Shown here: in pieces, positions 16,638 through 25,652 of the stretch
How positions within the stretch are numbered: position 1 is the stretch's first letter
Layout: each line of letters begins with the position of its first letter
Made by a program: the position numbers and the translations under genes
The notes under the pieces: model-generated
Told to the model about the DNA's origin: nothing
The model's input: the letters and a program-made list of their open reading frames with translations, nothing else
The model's database searches: none
DNA from: Pseudomonas sp. B33.4
Lineage (GTDB): Bacteria > Pseudomonadota > Gammaproteobacteria > Pseudomonadales > Pseudomonadaceae
Assembly (NCBI RefSeq): GCF_034555375.1
Contig: NZ_CP140706.1
Location: 5,679,001 to 5,743,000 of the forward strand
DNA: 64,000 nt
Direction of reading: 5' to 3'

Positions 16638-17588
16638 ATGCATAAATGGCTTTTGGCATTACTGATTGTTGGCAGCACTGCGCAAGCCGCCGGTGTCGAT
16701 GCGATCAGCCCCGGACGTTTGCAACTCAAGGCCGGGGAAATGGCGGTGGGCATCGGGCCTGCGCCGGAGAAGATCGAACGTGTGCTGATCGTCATTCATG
16801 GCCGGTTGCGCAACGCCGAAACCTATCGCAAAAGCGCCGAGAGTGCGGCCGAGCTGGCGGGACAAACCGCGCACACCCTGGTGATCGCCCCGCAGTTTCT
16901 CAATGAAAGTGACGTTGCCCTTTATTCGTTACCCGCCACCGTCCTGCGCTGGCAGGGCAACGAATGGATGGGCGGCGGGTTATCCACAGGGCCGAATCCG
17001 TTGAGTTCCTATGCGGCGCTCGATGAGATCGTCGGGCGGATCAGCGATCGCAAACAGTTCCCGGACGTGAAGCAGATCGTAATCTTCGGTCACTCCGGCG
17101 GCGGCCAGGTGGTGCAGCGTTATGCCTTGCTGGCCAAGGATCAACCGGCGCTGAAGGCCAACGGCATTCGTCTGCGCTATGTGGTGGCCAACCCTTCTTC
17201 CTATGCGTATTTCAATGAGCAGCGGCCAGTGGCGTTCGATCACGCCAAGTGCGCCGGCTTCAATCGCTGGAAGTATGGTCTGGCAGACATGCCGGTGTAT
17301 GCCGGTGGGCAAACGCCGTTGCAGCTTGAGAGCAGTTACGTCAAACGCGAGGTGATTTATCTGCTGGGGCAGCAGGACATCGATCCCGATCACCCGGCGC
17401 TGGACAAGCGTTGTGAAGCCGAGGCGCAAGGCGCGTATCGCCTTGAGCGTGGGAAGTTGTACTTCGGCTATTTGCTGCGTCGGCATCCGGAAGGGGTGAA
17501 TCAGCGACTGATCGAAGTGCCCGGGGTCGGGCATAACGGCGATGGCATGCTGACCTCGCCTGAGGGGCAGAAGGCCTTGTTTGAATAG
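16638..17588 (+). CDS. Exported alpha/beta-hydrolase-like protein
   Basis: 316 residues beginning with a signal peptide (MHKWLLALLIVGSTAQAA). An oxyanion-type segment VLIVIHGRLRNAETY (about 50-63) and a nucleophile elbow IFGHSGGGQVV with Ser153 indicate a serine hydrolase fold. A Cys-containing region follows and the catalytic His is probably in VPGVGHNGDG near the C-terminus. The start codon immediately follows the stop of ypfJ copy 2. A periplasmic esterase or peptidase role is plausible, but no substrate is visible. Confidence 0.8.
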   Translation: MHKWLLALLIVGSTAQAAGVDAISPGRLQLKAGEMAVGIGPAPEKIERVLIVIHGRLRNAETYRKSAESAAELAGQTAHTLVIAPQFLNESDVALYSLPATVLRWQGNEWMGGGLSTGPNPLSSYAALDEIVGRISDRKQFPDVKQIVIFGHSGGGQVVQRYALLAKDQPALKANGIRLRYVVANPSSYAYFNEQRPVAFDHAKCAGFNRWKYGLADMPVYAGGQTPLQLESSYVKREVIYLLGQQDIDPDHPALDKRCEAEAQGAYRLERGKLYFGYLLRRHPEGVNQRLIEVPGVGHNGDGMLTSPEGQKALFE

Positions 17589-17596
17589 CTGGAAGC

Positions 17597-17671
17597 AAAA
17601 GATCGCAGCCTGCGGCAGCTCCTACATTTGTCCTGTGTAGGAGCTGCCGCAGGCTGCGATCTTTTGATCTT
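17597..17671. repeat. REP doublet, family B, outward-type
   Basis: Arms AAAAGATCGCAGCCTGCGGC... and its exact complement, in the opposite head/tail order to the copy at 7916. It lies between convergent genes and runs into the stop codon (17670-17672) of the HAD gene. Confidence 0.9.
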
Positions 17672-18263
17672 AATCCAGCAACATCCGCCGCAACTCGACA
17701 CAATCGCGCGCATGCCAATCGGTCAACTCGGGCCACGGGTTATCCGGCAAATTCACCAACACCGTCCGCGCGCCCGCCGCTCGCCCGCAATCCAGATCAA
17801 AGCGGTAATCACCGACCATCACCATCGCGCTGGCCGGCACTTCCCAGGCCTCTGCCAGTTTCAGCAAGCCACCCGGATGCGGCTTCGGCGGCGCTTCGTC
17901 GCGACCCAGCACATCGTCCACCGCAAAACAGTCAGCCAAACCAATGGCCTCAAGTGTCACATGCGCCAGTTCCCGCGCATTGCGGGTCAGTATGCCCAGT
18001 CGATAACCGCGTGAATGCAGATCGCGCACAAGCTCCACGGCGCCGGTGGCCGGAGTCGAACCCAGTGCCAGATCGCGCTCATGTTCCAGCAACCATGCAT
18101 GTTTCGCCGCTGCCTCATCCGCCGGCAACGCAGCGAGATGAGTAAGAATGTCGTCCTGCGGCGGAATCGCCAGCGCCACGCGAATCGCCGTAAAATCATG
18201 CACGGCGACGGTCAGCGTGCCGTCCATGTCGAACACCCAGTGCTTTACCTCTTTCAGGCTCAT
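17670..18263 (-). CDS. HAD-family phosphatase (subfamily IA)
   Basis: 197-residue haloacid-dehalogenase-like hydrolase. Motif I is DMDGTLT with the nucleophile Asp at residue 12. Motif II is LTRNAREL, motif III the Lys in PPKPHPG, and motif IV is GDYRFDLDCGRAAG. Probably a small-molecule phosphatase of the GppH/phosphoglycolate type. ATG 18263 overlaps the stop of tesB (ATGA), so it is translated from the tesB transcript. The natural substrate is not evident. Confidence 0.88.
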   Translation of the reverse strand: MSLKEVKHWVFDMDGTLTVAVHDFTAIRVALAIPPQDDILTHLAALPADEAAAKHAWLLEHERDLALGSTPATGAVELVRDLHSRGYRLGILTRNARELAHVTLEAIGLADCFAVDDVLGRDEAPPKPHPGGLLKLAEAWEVPASAMVMVGDYRFDLDCGRAAGARTVLVNLPDNPWPELTDWHARDCVELRRMLLD

Positions 18264-19129
18264 GCCCAATCCTTGCGATGGCGGATCAGGCCTTCCTGCG
18301 TCACCGACGCGACCAGTTGGCCGGCGCGGTTGTACACGCTGCCACGGGAGAAACCACGGGAATTACCGGCCCACGGACTGTCCATCGCGTAGAGCAACCA
18401 GTCATCGGCACGCAGATCGTTGTGGAACCACAGCGCGTGATCGAGGCTGGCGACCTGCATGTCTTTCTGCCAGACCGATTTGCCGTGGGGCAGCATCGAG
18501 GTCGTCAGCAAACCGAAGTCCGAAGCGTAGGCCAGCAGGTATTTGTGCAGCGCCGGGATGTCGGCCAAAGCGCCGTCGGCACGGAACCACACGTACTTCA
18601 CCGGATCGGCCGGCTGCGGGTTGTACGGGTCTTTTTCAGTGACCGGGCGCACTTCGATAGGCTTCGGGCACAGCAGCTTTTCACGCATGTGCTCAGGGAT
18701 CAGGTGCGCGCGTTGCTGGGTCAGTTCCAGCTCCGACGGCAGGTTTTCCGGACCGACCACCACCGGCATCTGGCTCTGGTGCTCGAAACCCGCTTCGTCG
18801 TACTGGAACGAAGCGCTGCAGGTAAAAATCGGATGGCCCTTCTGGATCGCCGTGACGCGGCGAGTGCTGAAGCTGCCGCCATCGCGCACGCGGTCAACCG
18901 AATAGACCACCGGCAACTTGGCGTCGCCTGGGCGCAGGAAATAACCGTGCATCGAATGCACATGACGCGCCTCTTCAACCGTCTGACTGGCCGCCGACAG
19001 TGACTGGCCGAGCACCTGACCGCCGAACAACTGACGAAAACCCAGGTCCTGGCTACGACCACGGAACAGGTTTTCTTCGATCGGTTCCAGGGTCAGCAGG
19101 TCGACCAGATCTTCCAACACTTGGCTCAT
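18260..19129 (-). CDS. tesB: Acyl-CoA thioesterase II
   Basis: Cytosolic hydrolase releasing fatty acids from acyl-CoA. 289 residues, the normal TesB length, with two tandem hot-dog domains. The first is seen in FRGRSQDLGFRQLFGGQVLGQSL, the second in SLDHALWFHNDLRADDWLLYAM and the terminal FSRGSVYNRAGQLVASVTQEGLIR, which holds the conserved active-site Asp, Thr and Gln region. GGAGAG precedes the ATG. It is followed by an overlapping HAD phosphatase gene. Confidence 0.94.
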   Translation of the reverse strand: MSQVLEDLVDLLTLEPIEENLFRGRSQDLGFRQLFGGQVLGQSLSAASQTVEEARHVHSMHGYFLRPGDAKLPVVYSVDRVRDGGSFSTRRVTAIQKGHPIFTCSASFQYDEAGFEHQSQMPVVVGPENLPSELELTQQRAHLIPEHMREKLLCPKPIEVRPVTEKDPYNPQPADPVKYVWFRADGALADIPALHKYLLAYASDFGLLTTSMLPHGKSVWQKDMQVASLDHALWFHNDLRADDWLLYAMDSPWAGNSRGFSRGSVYNRAGQLVASVTQEGLIRHRKDWA

Positions 19130-19240
19130 TCAGACTCTCCTCACACAAAGCACTATGCCGCGCAGTCTTGGCTGCGGCGGCCGATTCAGATTCTGGCGCG
19201 GGCCAATGATATGGCGGCCATTGTAAACGTCCGTGTCGGC

Positions 19241-19810
19241 TTATCCATGCAAGGTTTGCAGCCATTGTTCCCGAGTGATGCGGTACAGCACATGCCGGCG
19301 TAACGGATGATCGACGGCCAGCTTCGGGTGATCGAAATCATCGTCCGGGGCGTGATGCATGCCGATCGCCTGCATGACCTTCTCCGAAGGCAGATTGGAT
19401 TGCGCGGTGAAGGAGACGATTTCCTTCAGCGCCAACCGATCAAAGCCGCAGCGCAGAGCAGTCCACGCCGCTTCACTGGCATAACCCAGGCCCCAGTGTT
19501 CTTTGGCCAGGCGCCAGCCGATTTCTACTGCTGGCGTGAACGGCGCATCGAAACCGACCACACCGAGCCCGGTAAAACCGATGAATTCACCGCTGTCCTT
19601 GCGCTCAAGCGCCCACAGGCCAAAACCGTGCTCGGCAAAATGCCCGCGAATCCGACCGATCAGCGAAGCGCTTTCGAGTCGGCTCAAAGGTGCCGGAAAA
19701 TAACGCATGACCTGAGGATCGGCGCACATCGCCGCAAATGCCGGCAAATCCTCGTCCTGCCACTGACGCATCACCAGCCGCGCGCTTTGCAGTTCCAGTA
19801 TCGGCTCCAT
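19241..19810 (-). CDS. GNAT-family N-acetyltransferase
   Basis: 189-residue RimJ/RimL-type acetyltransferase. It opens with LQSARLVMRQWQDEDLPAFAAM, has EIGWRLAKEHWGLGYASEA as acetyl-CoA-binding motif A, and SLPSEKVMQAIGM-like C-terminal features. ATG 19810 has GGAGGGG just upstream, so I prefer it over the longer in-frame start at 19894. It is head-to-head with an HDAC-like deacetylase gene, 82 bp apart. Substrate (protein N-terminus or small molecule) unknown. Confidence 0.87.
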   Translation of the reverse strand: MEPILELQSARLVMRQWQDEDLPAFAAMCADPQVMRYFPAPLSRLESASLIGRIRGHFAEHGFGLWALERKDSGEFIGFTGLGVVGFDAPFTPAVEIGWRLAKEHWGLGYASEAAWTALRCGFDRLALKEIVSFTAQSNLPSEKVMQAIGMHHAPDDDFDHPKLAVDHPLRRHVLYRITREQWLQTLHG

Positions 19811-19892
19811 CGTGCCCCTCCGTTTCCATGCCGCAAGTCTACATCGCTGGTAGGATCCTTCACTCATTCCTACGTTCCTGCACGAAATCGCC

Positions 19893-20813
19893 ATGCCATT
19901 GCCGCTGATCTACCACGAAGACTACAGCCCCGAGTTTCCGGCGGATCACCGCTTCCCGATGGACAAGTTCCGGTTGCTGCGCGATCACCTGGTCGATAGC
20001 GGTCTGACCCGCGATGTCGACCTGCTGCGCCCGGAGATATGCCCCAACGACATCCTCGCCCTGGCCCATGACCGTGCGTATATCGAACGCTACATGAGCG
20101 GCGAGTTGTCCCGCGAAGACCAGCGGCGCCTTGGCCTGCCTTGGAATGAGGCACTGGCGCGGCGTACGGTGCGCGCGGTTGGCGGTTCGATCCTGGCGGC
20201 GGAACAAGCCCTGGAGCATGGTCTGGCCTGCCATTTGGCCGGCGGCACTCATCATGCGCACTACGACTACCCGGCGGGCTTCTGCATCTTCAATGACCTG
20301 GCGATCATCAGCCATTACCTGCTGCAAAGCGGCCGGGTGAATCGCGTGCTGATCTTCGATTGCGATGTGCATCAGGGCGATGGCACCGCACGGATTCTCC
20401 ATGACACGCCGGAGGCGATTACCGTTTCCCTGCACTGCGAGAAGAATTTTCCTGCACGCAAAGCCGAAAGTGACTGGGATATTCCGCTGCCCAAAGGCAT
20501 GGGTGATGCCGACTATTTGAAAGTGGTCGACGACACGCTCAATTACCTGCTGCCGCTGTATCAACCGGACCTGGTGCTGTACGACGCTGGTGTCGATGTG
20601 CACAAGGACGACGCCCTCGGTTATCTGCAACTGACCGACGAAGGTGTCGCCGCCCGCGATGAAAGCGTGATGCGCCATTGTCTAGGCCGCGATATTCCGG
20701 TGATGGGCGTGATCGGCGGCGGCTACAGCAAGGATCGCCACGCCCTCGCCCGCCGCCATGGCATCCTGCATCACAGTGCGCAACGGGTCTGGCAGTCACA
20801 CGGTTGTCATTGA
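19893..20813 (+). CDS. Histone-deacetylase-like amidohydrolase
   Basis: 306-residue zinc deacetylase of the arginase/HDAC fold. Active-site elements visible: the double His in GGTHHAHYDYPAGFCIFND (H120, H121), the zinc ligands in FDCDVHQGDGTA (D158, H160), YDAGVDVHKDDALGYL (Asp) and GVIGGGYS. Bacterial members act on acetylated polyamines, acetoin-type compounds or lysines; which one applies here is not visible. It stands alone and is divergent from a GNAT acetyltransferase gene. Confidence 0.9.
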   Translation: MPLPLIYHEDYSPEFPADHRFPMDKFRLLRDHLVDSGLTRDVDLLRPEICPNDILALAHDRAYIERYMSGELSREDQRRLGLPWNEALARRTVRAVGGSILAAEQALEHGLACHLAGGTHHAHYDYPAGFCIFNDLAIISHYLLQSGRVNRVLIFDCDVHQGDGTARILHDTPEAITVSLHCEKNFPARKAESDWDIPLPKGMGDADYLKVVDDTLNYLLPLYQPDLVLYDAGVDVHKDDALGYLQLTDEGVAARDESVMRHCLGRDIPVMGVIGGGYSKDRHALARRHGILHHSAQRVWQSHGCH

Positions 20814-20949
20814 GCTGTGCTGCGTTACCCACAATCGCTGTGGAACTGCCTGTGGATAACCTGAGTGAAAGGGCCTGCAGCCCATACCGCTCATGGCCCG
20901 CAGAACACTGATCATTTTTCAACCAACGTTCTGAGCCAACACAAATCCT

Positions 20950-21037
20950 GTAGGAGTGAGCCTGCTCGCGATAGCGTCAGCACCTTCAACATTAACTTGG
21001 CTGACACACCGCTATCGCGAGCAGGCTCACTCCTACA
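20950..21037. repeat. REP doublet, family A
   Basis: Inward-facing TGTAGGAGTGAGCCTGCTCG arms, about 88 bp, 56 bp upstream of the next start codon. The element therefore lies in the promoter or leader of the flavoprotein gene. Confidence 0.9.
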
Positions 21038-21093
21038 AAAGATCTGCGCTGTTAGAATGCGCGCCTTATCCCGCCATACCGCAGCGCATCCCC

Positions 21094-22341
21094 ATGACCC
21101 AGAATTCCGCCTCCTCCCCCGCTCACGTCGCCATCTTCGGCGGTGGCCCCGCCGGCCTGATGGCCGCTGAAGTGCTGAGCCAGGCCGGAATCCGCGTCGA
21201 TCTCTACGACGGCATGCCCTCGGTGGGCCGCAAATTCCTGCTCGCCGGAGTCGGCGGCATGAACATCACCCATTCCGAAGCCTACCCGGCATTCCTCTCG
21301 CGCTACGCCGAGCGCGCGCCGCAAATCGCTCCGCTGCTGCGCGGCTTCGACGCCGATGCGCTGTGTAAATGGATTCATGATCTGGGCATCGAAACCTTCA
21401 TCGGCAGCTCCGGCCGGGTTTTTCCTACGGACATGAAAGCCGCGCCACTGTTGCGCGCCTGGCTCAAGCGCCTGCGTGACAGCGGTGTAGTTATCCACAC
21501 TCGCCACCGCTGGCTCGGCTGGAACGAACATGGCTCACTGCGCGTCGACAGCCCGGTAGGTGAAATCACCGTCAAACCCGACGCCACTCTGCTCGCCCTC
21601 GGCGGTGGCAGTTGGTCGCGCCTCGGTTCCGACGGTGCGTGGATGCTGCCGCTGGAGCAACGCGGCGTAGGACTAGCGCCGTTGCAGCCAAGTAACTGCG
21701 GCTTCGAGGTGCAGGCCTGGAGCGAATTGATGGTCAGCAAATTCGCCGGCGCGCCGCTGAAAAATATCGCCGTCGGTTTGAACGATGACATTCCGCGCTT
21801 GGGCGAATGCGTGATTACCGCGACCGGGATTGAAGGCAGTCTGATTTATGCGCTGTCGGCGCCGATTAGAGAGGCGATCAATCAGCATGGCGCGGCGGTT
21901 ATTCACATTGATCTGTTGCCCGGCCGGCCTGTGGATAAATTGCAGGCGGCATTGAGCAAGCCACGCGGATCGCGCTCGATGGCCAAGCATCTGCACAGTC
22001 AGGTCGGCATTGATGGGGTGAAAGCGGCGTTGTTGCGTGAACTGAGCGACGCGGCGACCTTCGCCGATCCGGCGTTATTGGCGCGGGCGATCAAGGCACT
22101 GCCGCTGACGTTGGTGAAAACGCGGCCATTGGACGAGGCGATCAGCAGTGCCGGGGGCGTGACGTTCGAGGCGATGGATGAGCGTTTGATGCTCAAGGCG
22201 TTGCCGGGGGTGTTCTGTGCGGGCGAGATGCTCGATTGGGAAGCGCCGACGGGCGGGTATTTGCTGACGGGGTGTTTTGCCAGCGGGCGGGCGGCGGGGC
22301 TGGGGGTCGTGCAGTGGCTTAAGTCCGAGGCGTCTGCCTGA
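21094..22341 (+). CDS. NAD(P)/FAD-dependent oxidoreductase (YhiN/BaiN-like, TIGR03862)
   Basis: 415-residue flavoprotein of the HI0933-like family. The FAD loop is AIFGGGPAGLMAAEVLSQAG at the N-terminus, followed by GMPSVGRKFLLAGVGGMNITHSE, which is specific to this family. The C-terminus LPGVFCAGEMLDWEAPTGGYLLTGCFASGRAAG is the FAD closing motif. I used ATG 21094; an upstream GTG would begin inside the REP element. The biological substrate of this branch is unknown, though related BaiN acts on steroid double bonds. Confidence 0.9.
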   Translation: MTQNSASSPAHVAIFGGGPAGLMAAEVLSQAGIRVDLYDGMPSVGRKFLLAGVGGMNITHSEAYPAFLSRYAERAPQIAPLLRGFDADALCKWIHDLGIETFIGSSGRVFPTDMKAAPLLRAWLKRLRDSGVVIHTRHRWLGWNEHGSLRVDSPVGEITVKPDATLLALGGGSWSRLGSDGAWMLPLEQRGVGLAPLQPSNCGFEVQAWSELMVSKFAGAPLKNIAVGLNDDIPRLGECVITATGIEGSLIYALSAPIREAINQHGAAVIHIDLLPGRPVDKLQAALSKPRGSRSMAKHLHSQVGIDGVKAALLRELSDAATFADPALLARAIKALPLTLVKTRPLDEAISSAGGVTFEAMDERLMLKALPGVFCAGEMLDWEAPTGGYLLTGCFASGRAAGLGVVQWLKSEASA

Positions 22342-22570
22342 GCCCTCACCCCAGCCCTCTCCCAGAGGGAGAGGGGGCCGACCGAGGTGTCTGACGTCAT
22401 CCGTCGACCTGAAACAACGAGTCGATTATGGCTTCGGCCAGCCGACCGAGGTGTCTGGCGAAAACTCTGTCGATTGTGGATTCACAACAGAAGTATCAGG
22501 TCGACGTACTTCGCGTGCATCCCCCAATCAGTCCCCTCTCCCTCCGGGAGAGGGTTAGGGTGAGGGGCTT
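22342..22570. repeat. Long terminal-inverted-repeat element, family C, copy 1
   Basis: Ends AGCCCTCACCCCAGCCCTCT and AGGGTTAGGGTGAGGGGCTT are inverted repeats that also contain the internal hairpin CTCTCCC..GGGAGAG. The interior holds a 17-bp direct repeat (22377-22393 and 22441-22457) and a core that matches, in reverse, the interior of copy 2 at 45650-45828. It fills the gap between two convergent genes and looks like a small non-autonomous mobile element. Confidence 0.8.
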
Positions 22571-22576
22571 TTGACT

Positions 22577-23914
22577 TTAAGGCTTACGCTTACGCGGCCC
22601 GGTATTAAACACCGGCACCTTGCGCACAGGCTTGACCGAAGGCTCCGGCGCCTGCGTCTCGCCGCTGTCGACCCACTTGCCCAGATTGCGCTTGCCGCCA
22701 CCACCGGAAGCTTTCGGCTTCTTCGGTTTCTTCGGCTTTTTGATCACCTGGCCGCTGGCATCGGTATCCGGCACGCGATGCTCCGGTTCGAAATCCGGCT
22801 CGTTCTGACGCTTCAAGGTCTGACGCGTCAGCATCTCGATCGCCGACAACATGTTCACTTCATCCGCGCACACCAACGAAATTGCTTCACCGGTCGCGCC
22901 AGCACGGCCAGTACGGCCGATCCGGTGAATGTAATCCTCAGCCACGATCGGCAGATCGAAGTTGATCACCAGCGGCAGATCTTCGATATCCAGACCACGG
23001 GCAGCCACGTCAGTTGCCACTAGAATCTGCACTTCACTGAGCTTGAAACGATCCAGCGCACGCTGACGGGTGGCCTGCGGCTTATCGCCGTGGATACCGT
23101 CGGCATTCACGCCCAGGCCCTGAAGTTTTTCCACCAGCGCATCAACGCCGTTGCGGGTCTTGGCGAACACCAGCACCTGCTTCCACTTGTTCTTGCGCAT
23201 CAGGTGCACGAACAGTTCGGCCTTGCGCTTCTTGTCCACCGTGACGATCCACTGCTTGACCGTATTGGCGGCGACGTTGCGCGGGCTGACTTCGACGGTC
23301 AGCGGATCGTTGAGCATCTGCCCGGCCAGCAGGCGGATGTCATCGGAGAACGTTGCGGAGAACAGCAGCGTCTGGCGTTTCTTCGGCAGTGCGCGGTAAA
23401 TATTCGACAGTTCTTCGGAGAAGCCCAGATCGAGCATGCGATCGGCTTCGTCGAGGACCAGGGTTTGCAGCTGATTGAATTTCAGCGCCTTCTGGCGGAA
23501 CAGGTCGAGCAGACGGCCCGGGGTCGCCACCAACAGATCGACACCGCCGCGCAGTTTCATCATTTGCGGGTTGATGCTGACGCCGCCGTACACCGCGTAC
23601 GTGCGCAACGGCAGGTTCTCGGCGTACTGACGCACGGCTTCGTGCACCTGCTCGGCCAGCTCGCGGGTCGGCACCAGAATCAGGGCACGCACCGAGTTGG
23701 CGGCGACTTTCGGCCCTTCCATGGCCAGCAACTGCAGCAGCGGCAAGGCGAAACCGGCGGTCTTGCCGGTGCCGGTCTGGGCGGCAGCCATCAGGTCACG
23801 ACCGGCCAGCACGGCCGGAATGGCTTGCGCCTGAACCGGCGTCGGGGTCTGGTAGCCGAGCGTCTCGAGAGAGCGCAGCAAGGGTTCGATCAGGCCAAGG
23901 GTGGCGAAAGTCAT
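22577..23914 (-). CDS. rhlE: DEAD-box ATP-dependent RNA helicase
   Basis: 445 residues with all RecA-like helicase motifs: Q motif region GYQTPTPVQAQAIP, Walker A AQTGTGKT (45-52), PTRELA, DEAD (VLDEADRMLDLG), SAT (LLFSATFSDD), ATDVAARGLDIE and HRIGRTGR. The C-terminal tail is basic and low-complexity (KKPKKPKKPKASGGGGKRNLGKW), typical of RhlE proteins and probably for RNA binding in ribosome assembly or decay. ATG 23914 is chosen because the conserved start MTFATLGL follows it directly. Confidence 0.93.
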   Translation of the reverse strand: MTFATLGLIEPLLRSLETLGYQTPTPVQAQAIPAVLAGRDLMAAAQTGTGKTAGFALPLLQLLAMEGPKVAANSVRALILVPTRELAEQVHEAVRQYAENLPLRTYAVYGGVSINPQMMKLRGGVDLLVATPGRLLDLFRQKALKFNQLQTLVLDEADRMLDLGFSEELSNIYRALPKKRQTLLFSATFSDDIRLLAGQMLNDPLTVEVSPRNVAANTVKQWIVTVDKKRKAELFVHLMRKNKWKQVLVFAKTRNGVDALVEKLQGLGVNADGIHGDKPQATRQRALDRFKLSEVQILVATDVAARGLDIEDLPLVINFDLPIVAEDYIHRIGRTGRAGATGEAISLVCADEVNMLSAIEMLTRQTLKRQNEPDFEPEHRVPDTDASGQVIKKPKKPKKPKASGGGGKRNLGKWVDSGETQAPEPSVKPVRKVPVFNTGPRKRKP

Positions 23915-23966
23915 GGGAGTACCGTAGGAAAAAATAACGCAGGCATGCAATGCCGCGCAGTTTACC

Positions 23967-24902
23967 CTAATTCGTACGCGTTTCTGTGGGAACGGCTGTC
24001 GGCGCCACGACTGGCGGCTGTGCCGGCCGACGCCACTGCGGCAAGCCAATCAACACCACCGCGCTGATGATCACCAGCATCGCCAGCGCTTCTTCGATGC
24101 CGATGGTCTCGCCGACAAACACAATCCCCAGCAACACCGCAACCGCCGGGTTGACGTAGGCATAACTGGTCGCCGCCGCCGGACGCACGTGCTTGAGCAG
24201 ATACATATACGAATTGAACGCGATGATCGAGCCGAAGAAGATCAGATAGGCCAGCGCCAGCCAGCCTTCAACCGGTGGCATGGCTTGCAGATGCTCGCCG
24301 CTGACAGCGCTGCCGATCAGCAACACCACACCGCCGATCAGCATTTCCACAGCACTGGCCATCGCGCCCTGCGGCAACGGCAGATGTTTGCTCCATACCG
24401 AACCGAACGCCCAGGTCGCCGCCGCGAAAATCAGCAGCACCGCGCCCAGCGGACTCGATTGCAGATTGGAACCCATGTTGAGCATGGCAATACCGACAAT
24501 CCCCAACGCCACCCCGGCCCACTCCAGACGGGTATTACGCGCCCCCCAGAAATAACCAAACAGCAGAGTAAACAGCGGCACCGTCGCCACCGCCAACGCA
24601 GCAACACCGGAAGCCACGCCCGTGTGTTCAGCCACACTGACCGCGCCGTTACCGAAACTGAGCAGCAAAATGCCGATGATCCCCGCCGCTTTCCACTGCG
24701 CCCAGGTCGGCGCCGGTGCCCCGCGCCAGCGCAGGAAGGCGTACATCAACGTGCCGGCGATCACGAAGCGCACCCCGCCGAGCATCAGCGGCGGCCAGTA
24801 CTCGACACCGATGCGGATCACCAGATAGGTCGATCCCCAAATCACGTACAGCGCAAAAAACGCGGCGATCAGCGGCAAGGAAAAACGGCGCACGGCAGAC
24901 AT
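23967..24902 (-). CDS. yedA: DMT-family exporter, YedA-like
   Basis: 311-residue inner-membrane transporter with ten predicted helices and two EamA domains. Hallmarks are ALYVIWGSTYLVIRIGVEYWPPLMLGGVRF at the N-terminus and SYAYVNPAVAVLLGIVFVGETI in the second half. It is divergent from a TTG-started Lrp/AsnC gene 162 bp away, an arrangement common for regulator-controlled amino-acid or metabolite exporters. Cargo unknown. Confidence 0.88.
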   Translation of the reverse strand: MSAVRRFSLPLIAAFFALYVIWGSTYLVIRIGVEYWPPLMLGGVRFVIAGTLMYAFLRWRGAPAPTWAQWKAAGIIGILLLSFGNGAVSVAEHTGVASGVAALAVATVPLFTLLFGYFWGARNTRLEWAGVALGIVGIAMLNMGSNLQSSPLGAVLLIFAAATWAFGSVWSKHLPLPQGAMASAVEMLIGGVVLLIGSAVSGEHLQAMPPVEGWLALAYLIFFGSIIAFNSYMYLLKHVRPAAATSYAYVNPAVAVLLGIVFVGETIGIEEALAMLVIISAVVLIGLPQWRRPAQPPVVAPTAVPTETRTN

Positions 24903-25064
24903 GGGCAGCTCGACAGTCAGATTCGGGGACTGCTTATTCTAGAAAGGCCAGAGAGCAAAAATAAGTTACAAAACCTGTTTATCAGGGCAGTACACTTTTG
25001 AAATAACGGAGATCGAAGGGATAAACCACGATTTCGAAAGTCTGGCATTTTCAGGAGTCCGGCC

Positions 25065-25517
25065 TTGGATAAATACGACCGCATGCTGCTCAGCGCCCTG
25101 CTCGAAAATGGCCGTGCGTCCTACGCCGACCTCGCACGCAAAGTGAACCTTTCCGCCCCAGCCGTCGCCGAGCGCGTAGCCAAGCTAGAGGCATCCGGGG
25201 TGATTACCGGGTATGAGGCGAAAATCGACCTGTCGAAAATCGGTCTGCCGATCCAGTGCATGATCGAACTGCGGCTGCACCAGAACGGCAGCCAGAAGGT
25301 CTACGACGAACTGGTGAAAATCCCGCAACTGACCGAGTGCTTTCGAGTCACGGGCGATCCGTGCGTGATGATGAAGGCCGCTGTGGGATCGATGACGGAG
25401 CTGGAGGAGTTGATCAATCGGGTGGCGAAGTTTGGCTTCAGCAAGACCTCGATTGTGTTGTCGAGCGCCATCGAGAAGCGCGTGCCGTTAGGCCATATCG
25501 AAAGCAACGGCAAATAG
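25065..25517 (+). CDS. Lrp/AsnC-family transcriptional regulator
   Basis: 150 residues: an N-terminal winged helix (MLLSALLENGRASYADLARKVNLSAPAVAERVAKLEASGVI) and a C-terminal RAM effector domain (SQKVYDELVKIPQLTECFRVTGDPCVMM). The start is a TTG at 25065, supported by AGGAG 8 nt upstream and no better codon nearby. It is divergent from the yedA-like exporter and likely regulates it in response to an amino acid. A REP doublet follows its stop. Confidence 0.9.
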   Translation: MDKYDRMLLSALLENGRASYADLARKVNLSAPAVAERVAKLEASGVITGYEAKIDLSKIGLPIQCMIELRLHQNGSQKVYDELVKIPQLTECFRVTGDPCVMMKAAVGSMTELEELINRVAKFGFSKTSIVLSSAIEKRVPLGHIESNGK

Positions 25518-25538
25518 TTCGGATCACCACAAATCCAA

Positions 25539-25628
25539 TGTAGGAGTGAGCCTGCTCGCGATAGCGGAGCATCAGTCGATACAAATATTGACTGACACAC
25601 CGTCATCGCGAGCAGGCTCACTCCTACA
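25539..25628. repeat. REP doublet, family A
   Basis: Inward-facing TGTAGGAGTGAGCCTGCTCG arms, 90 bp, between convergent genes. Confidence 0.9.
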
Positions 25629-25652
25629 GGGGTTTTTGTACTGGATTGGGGA

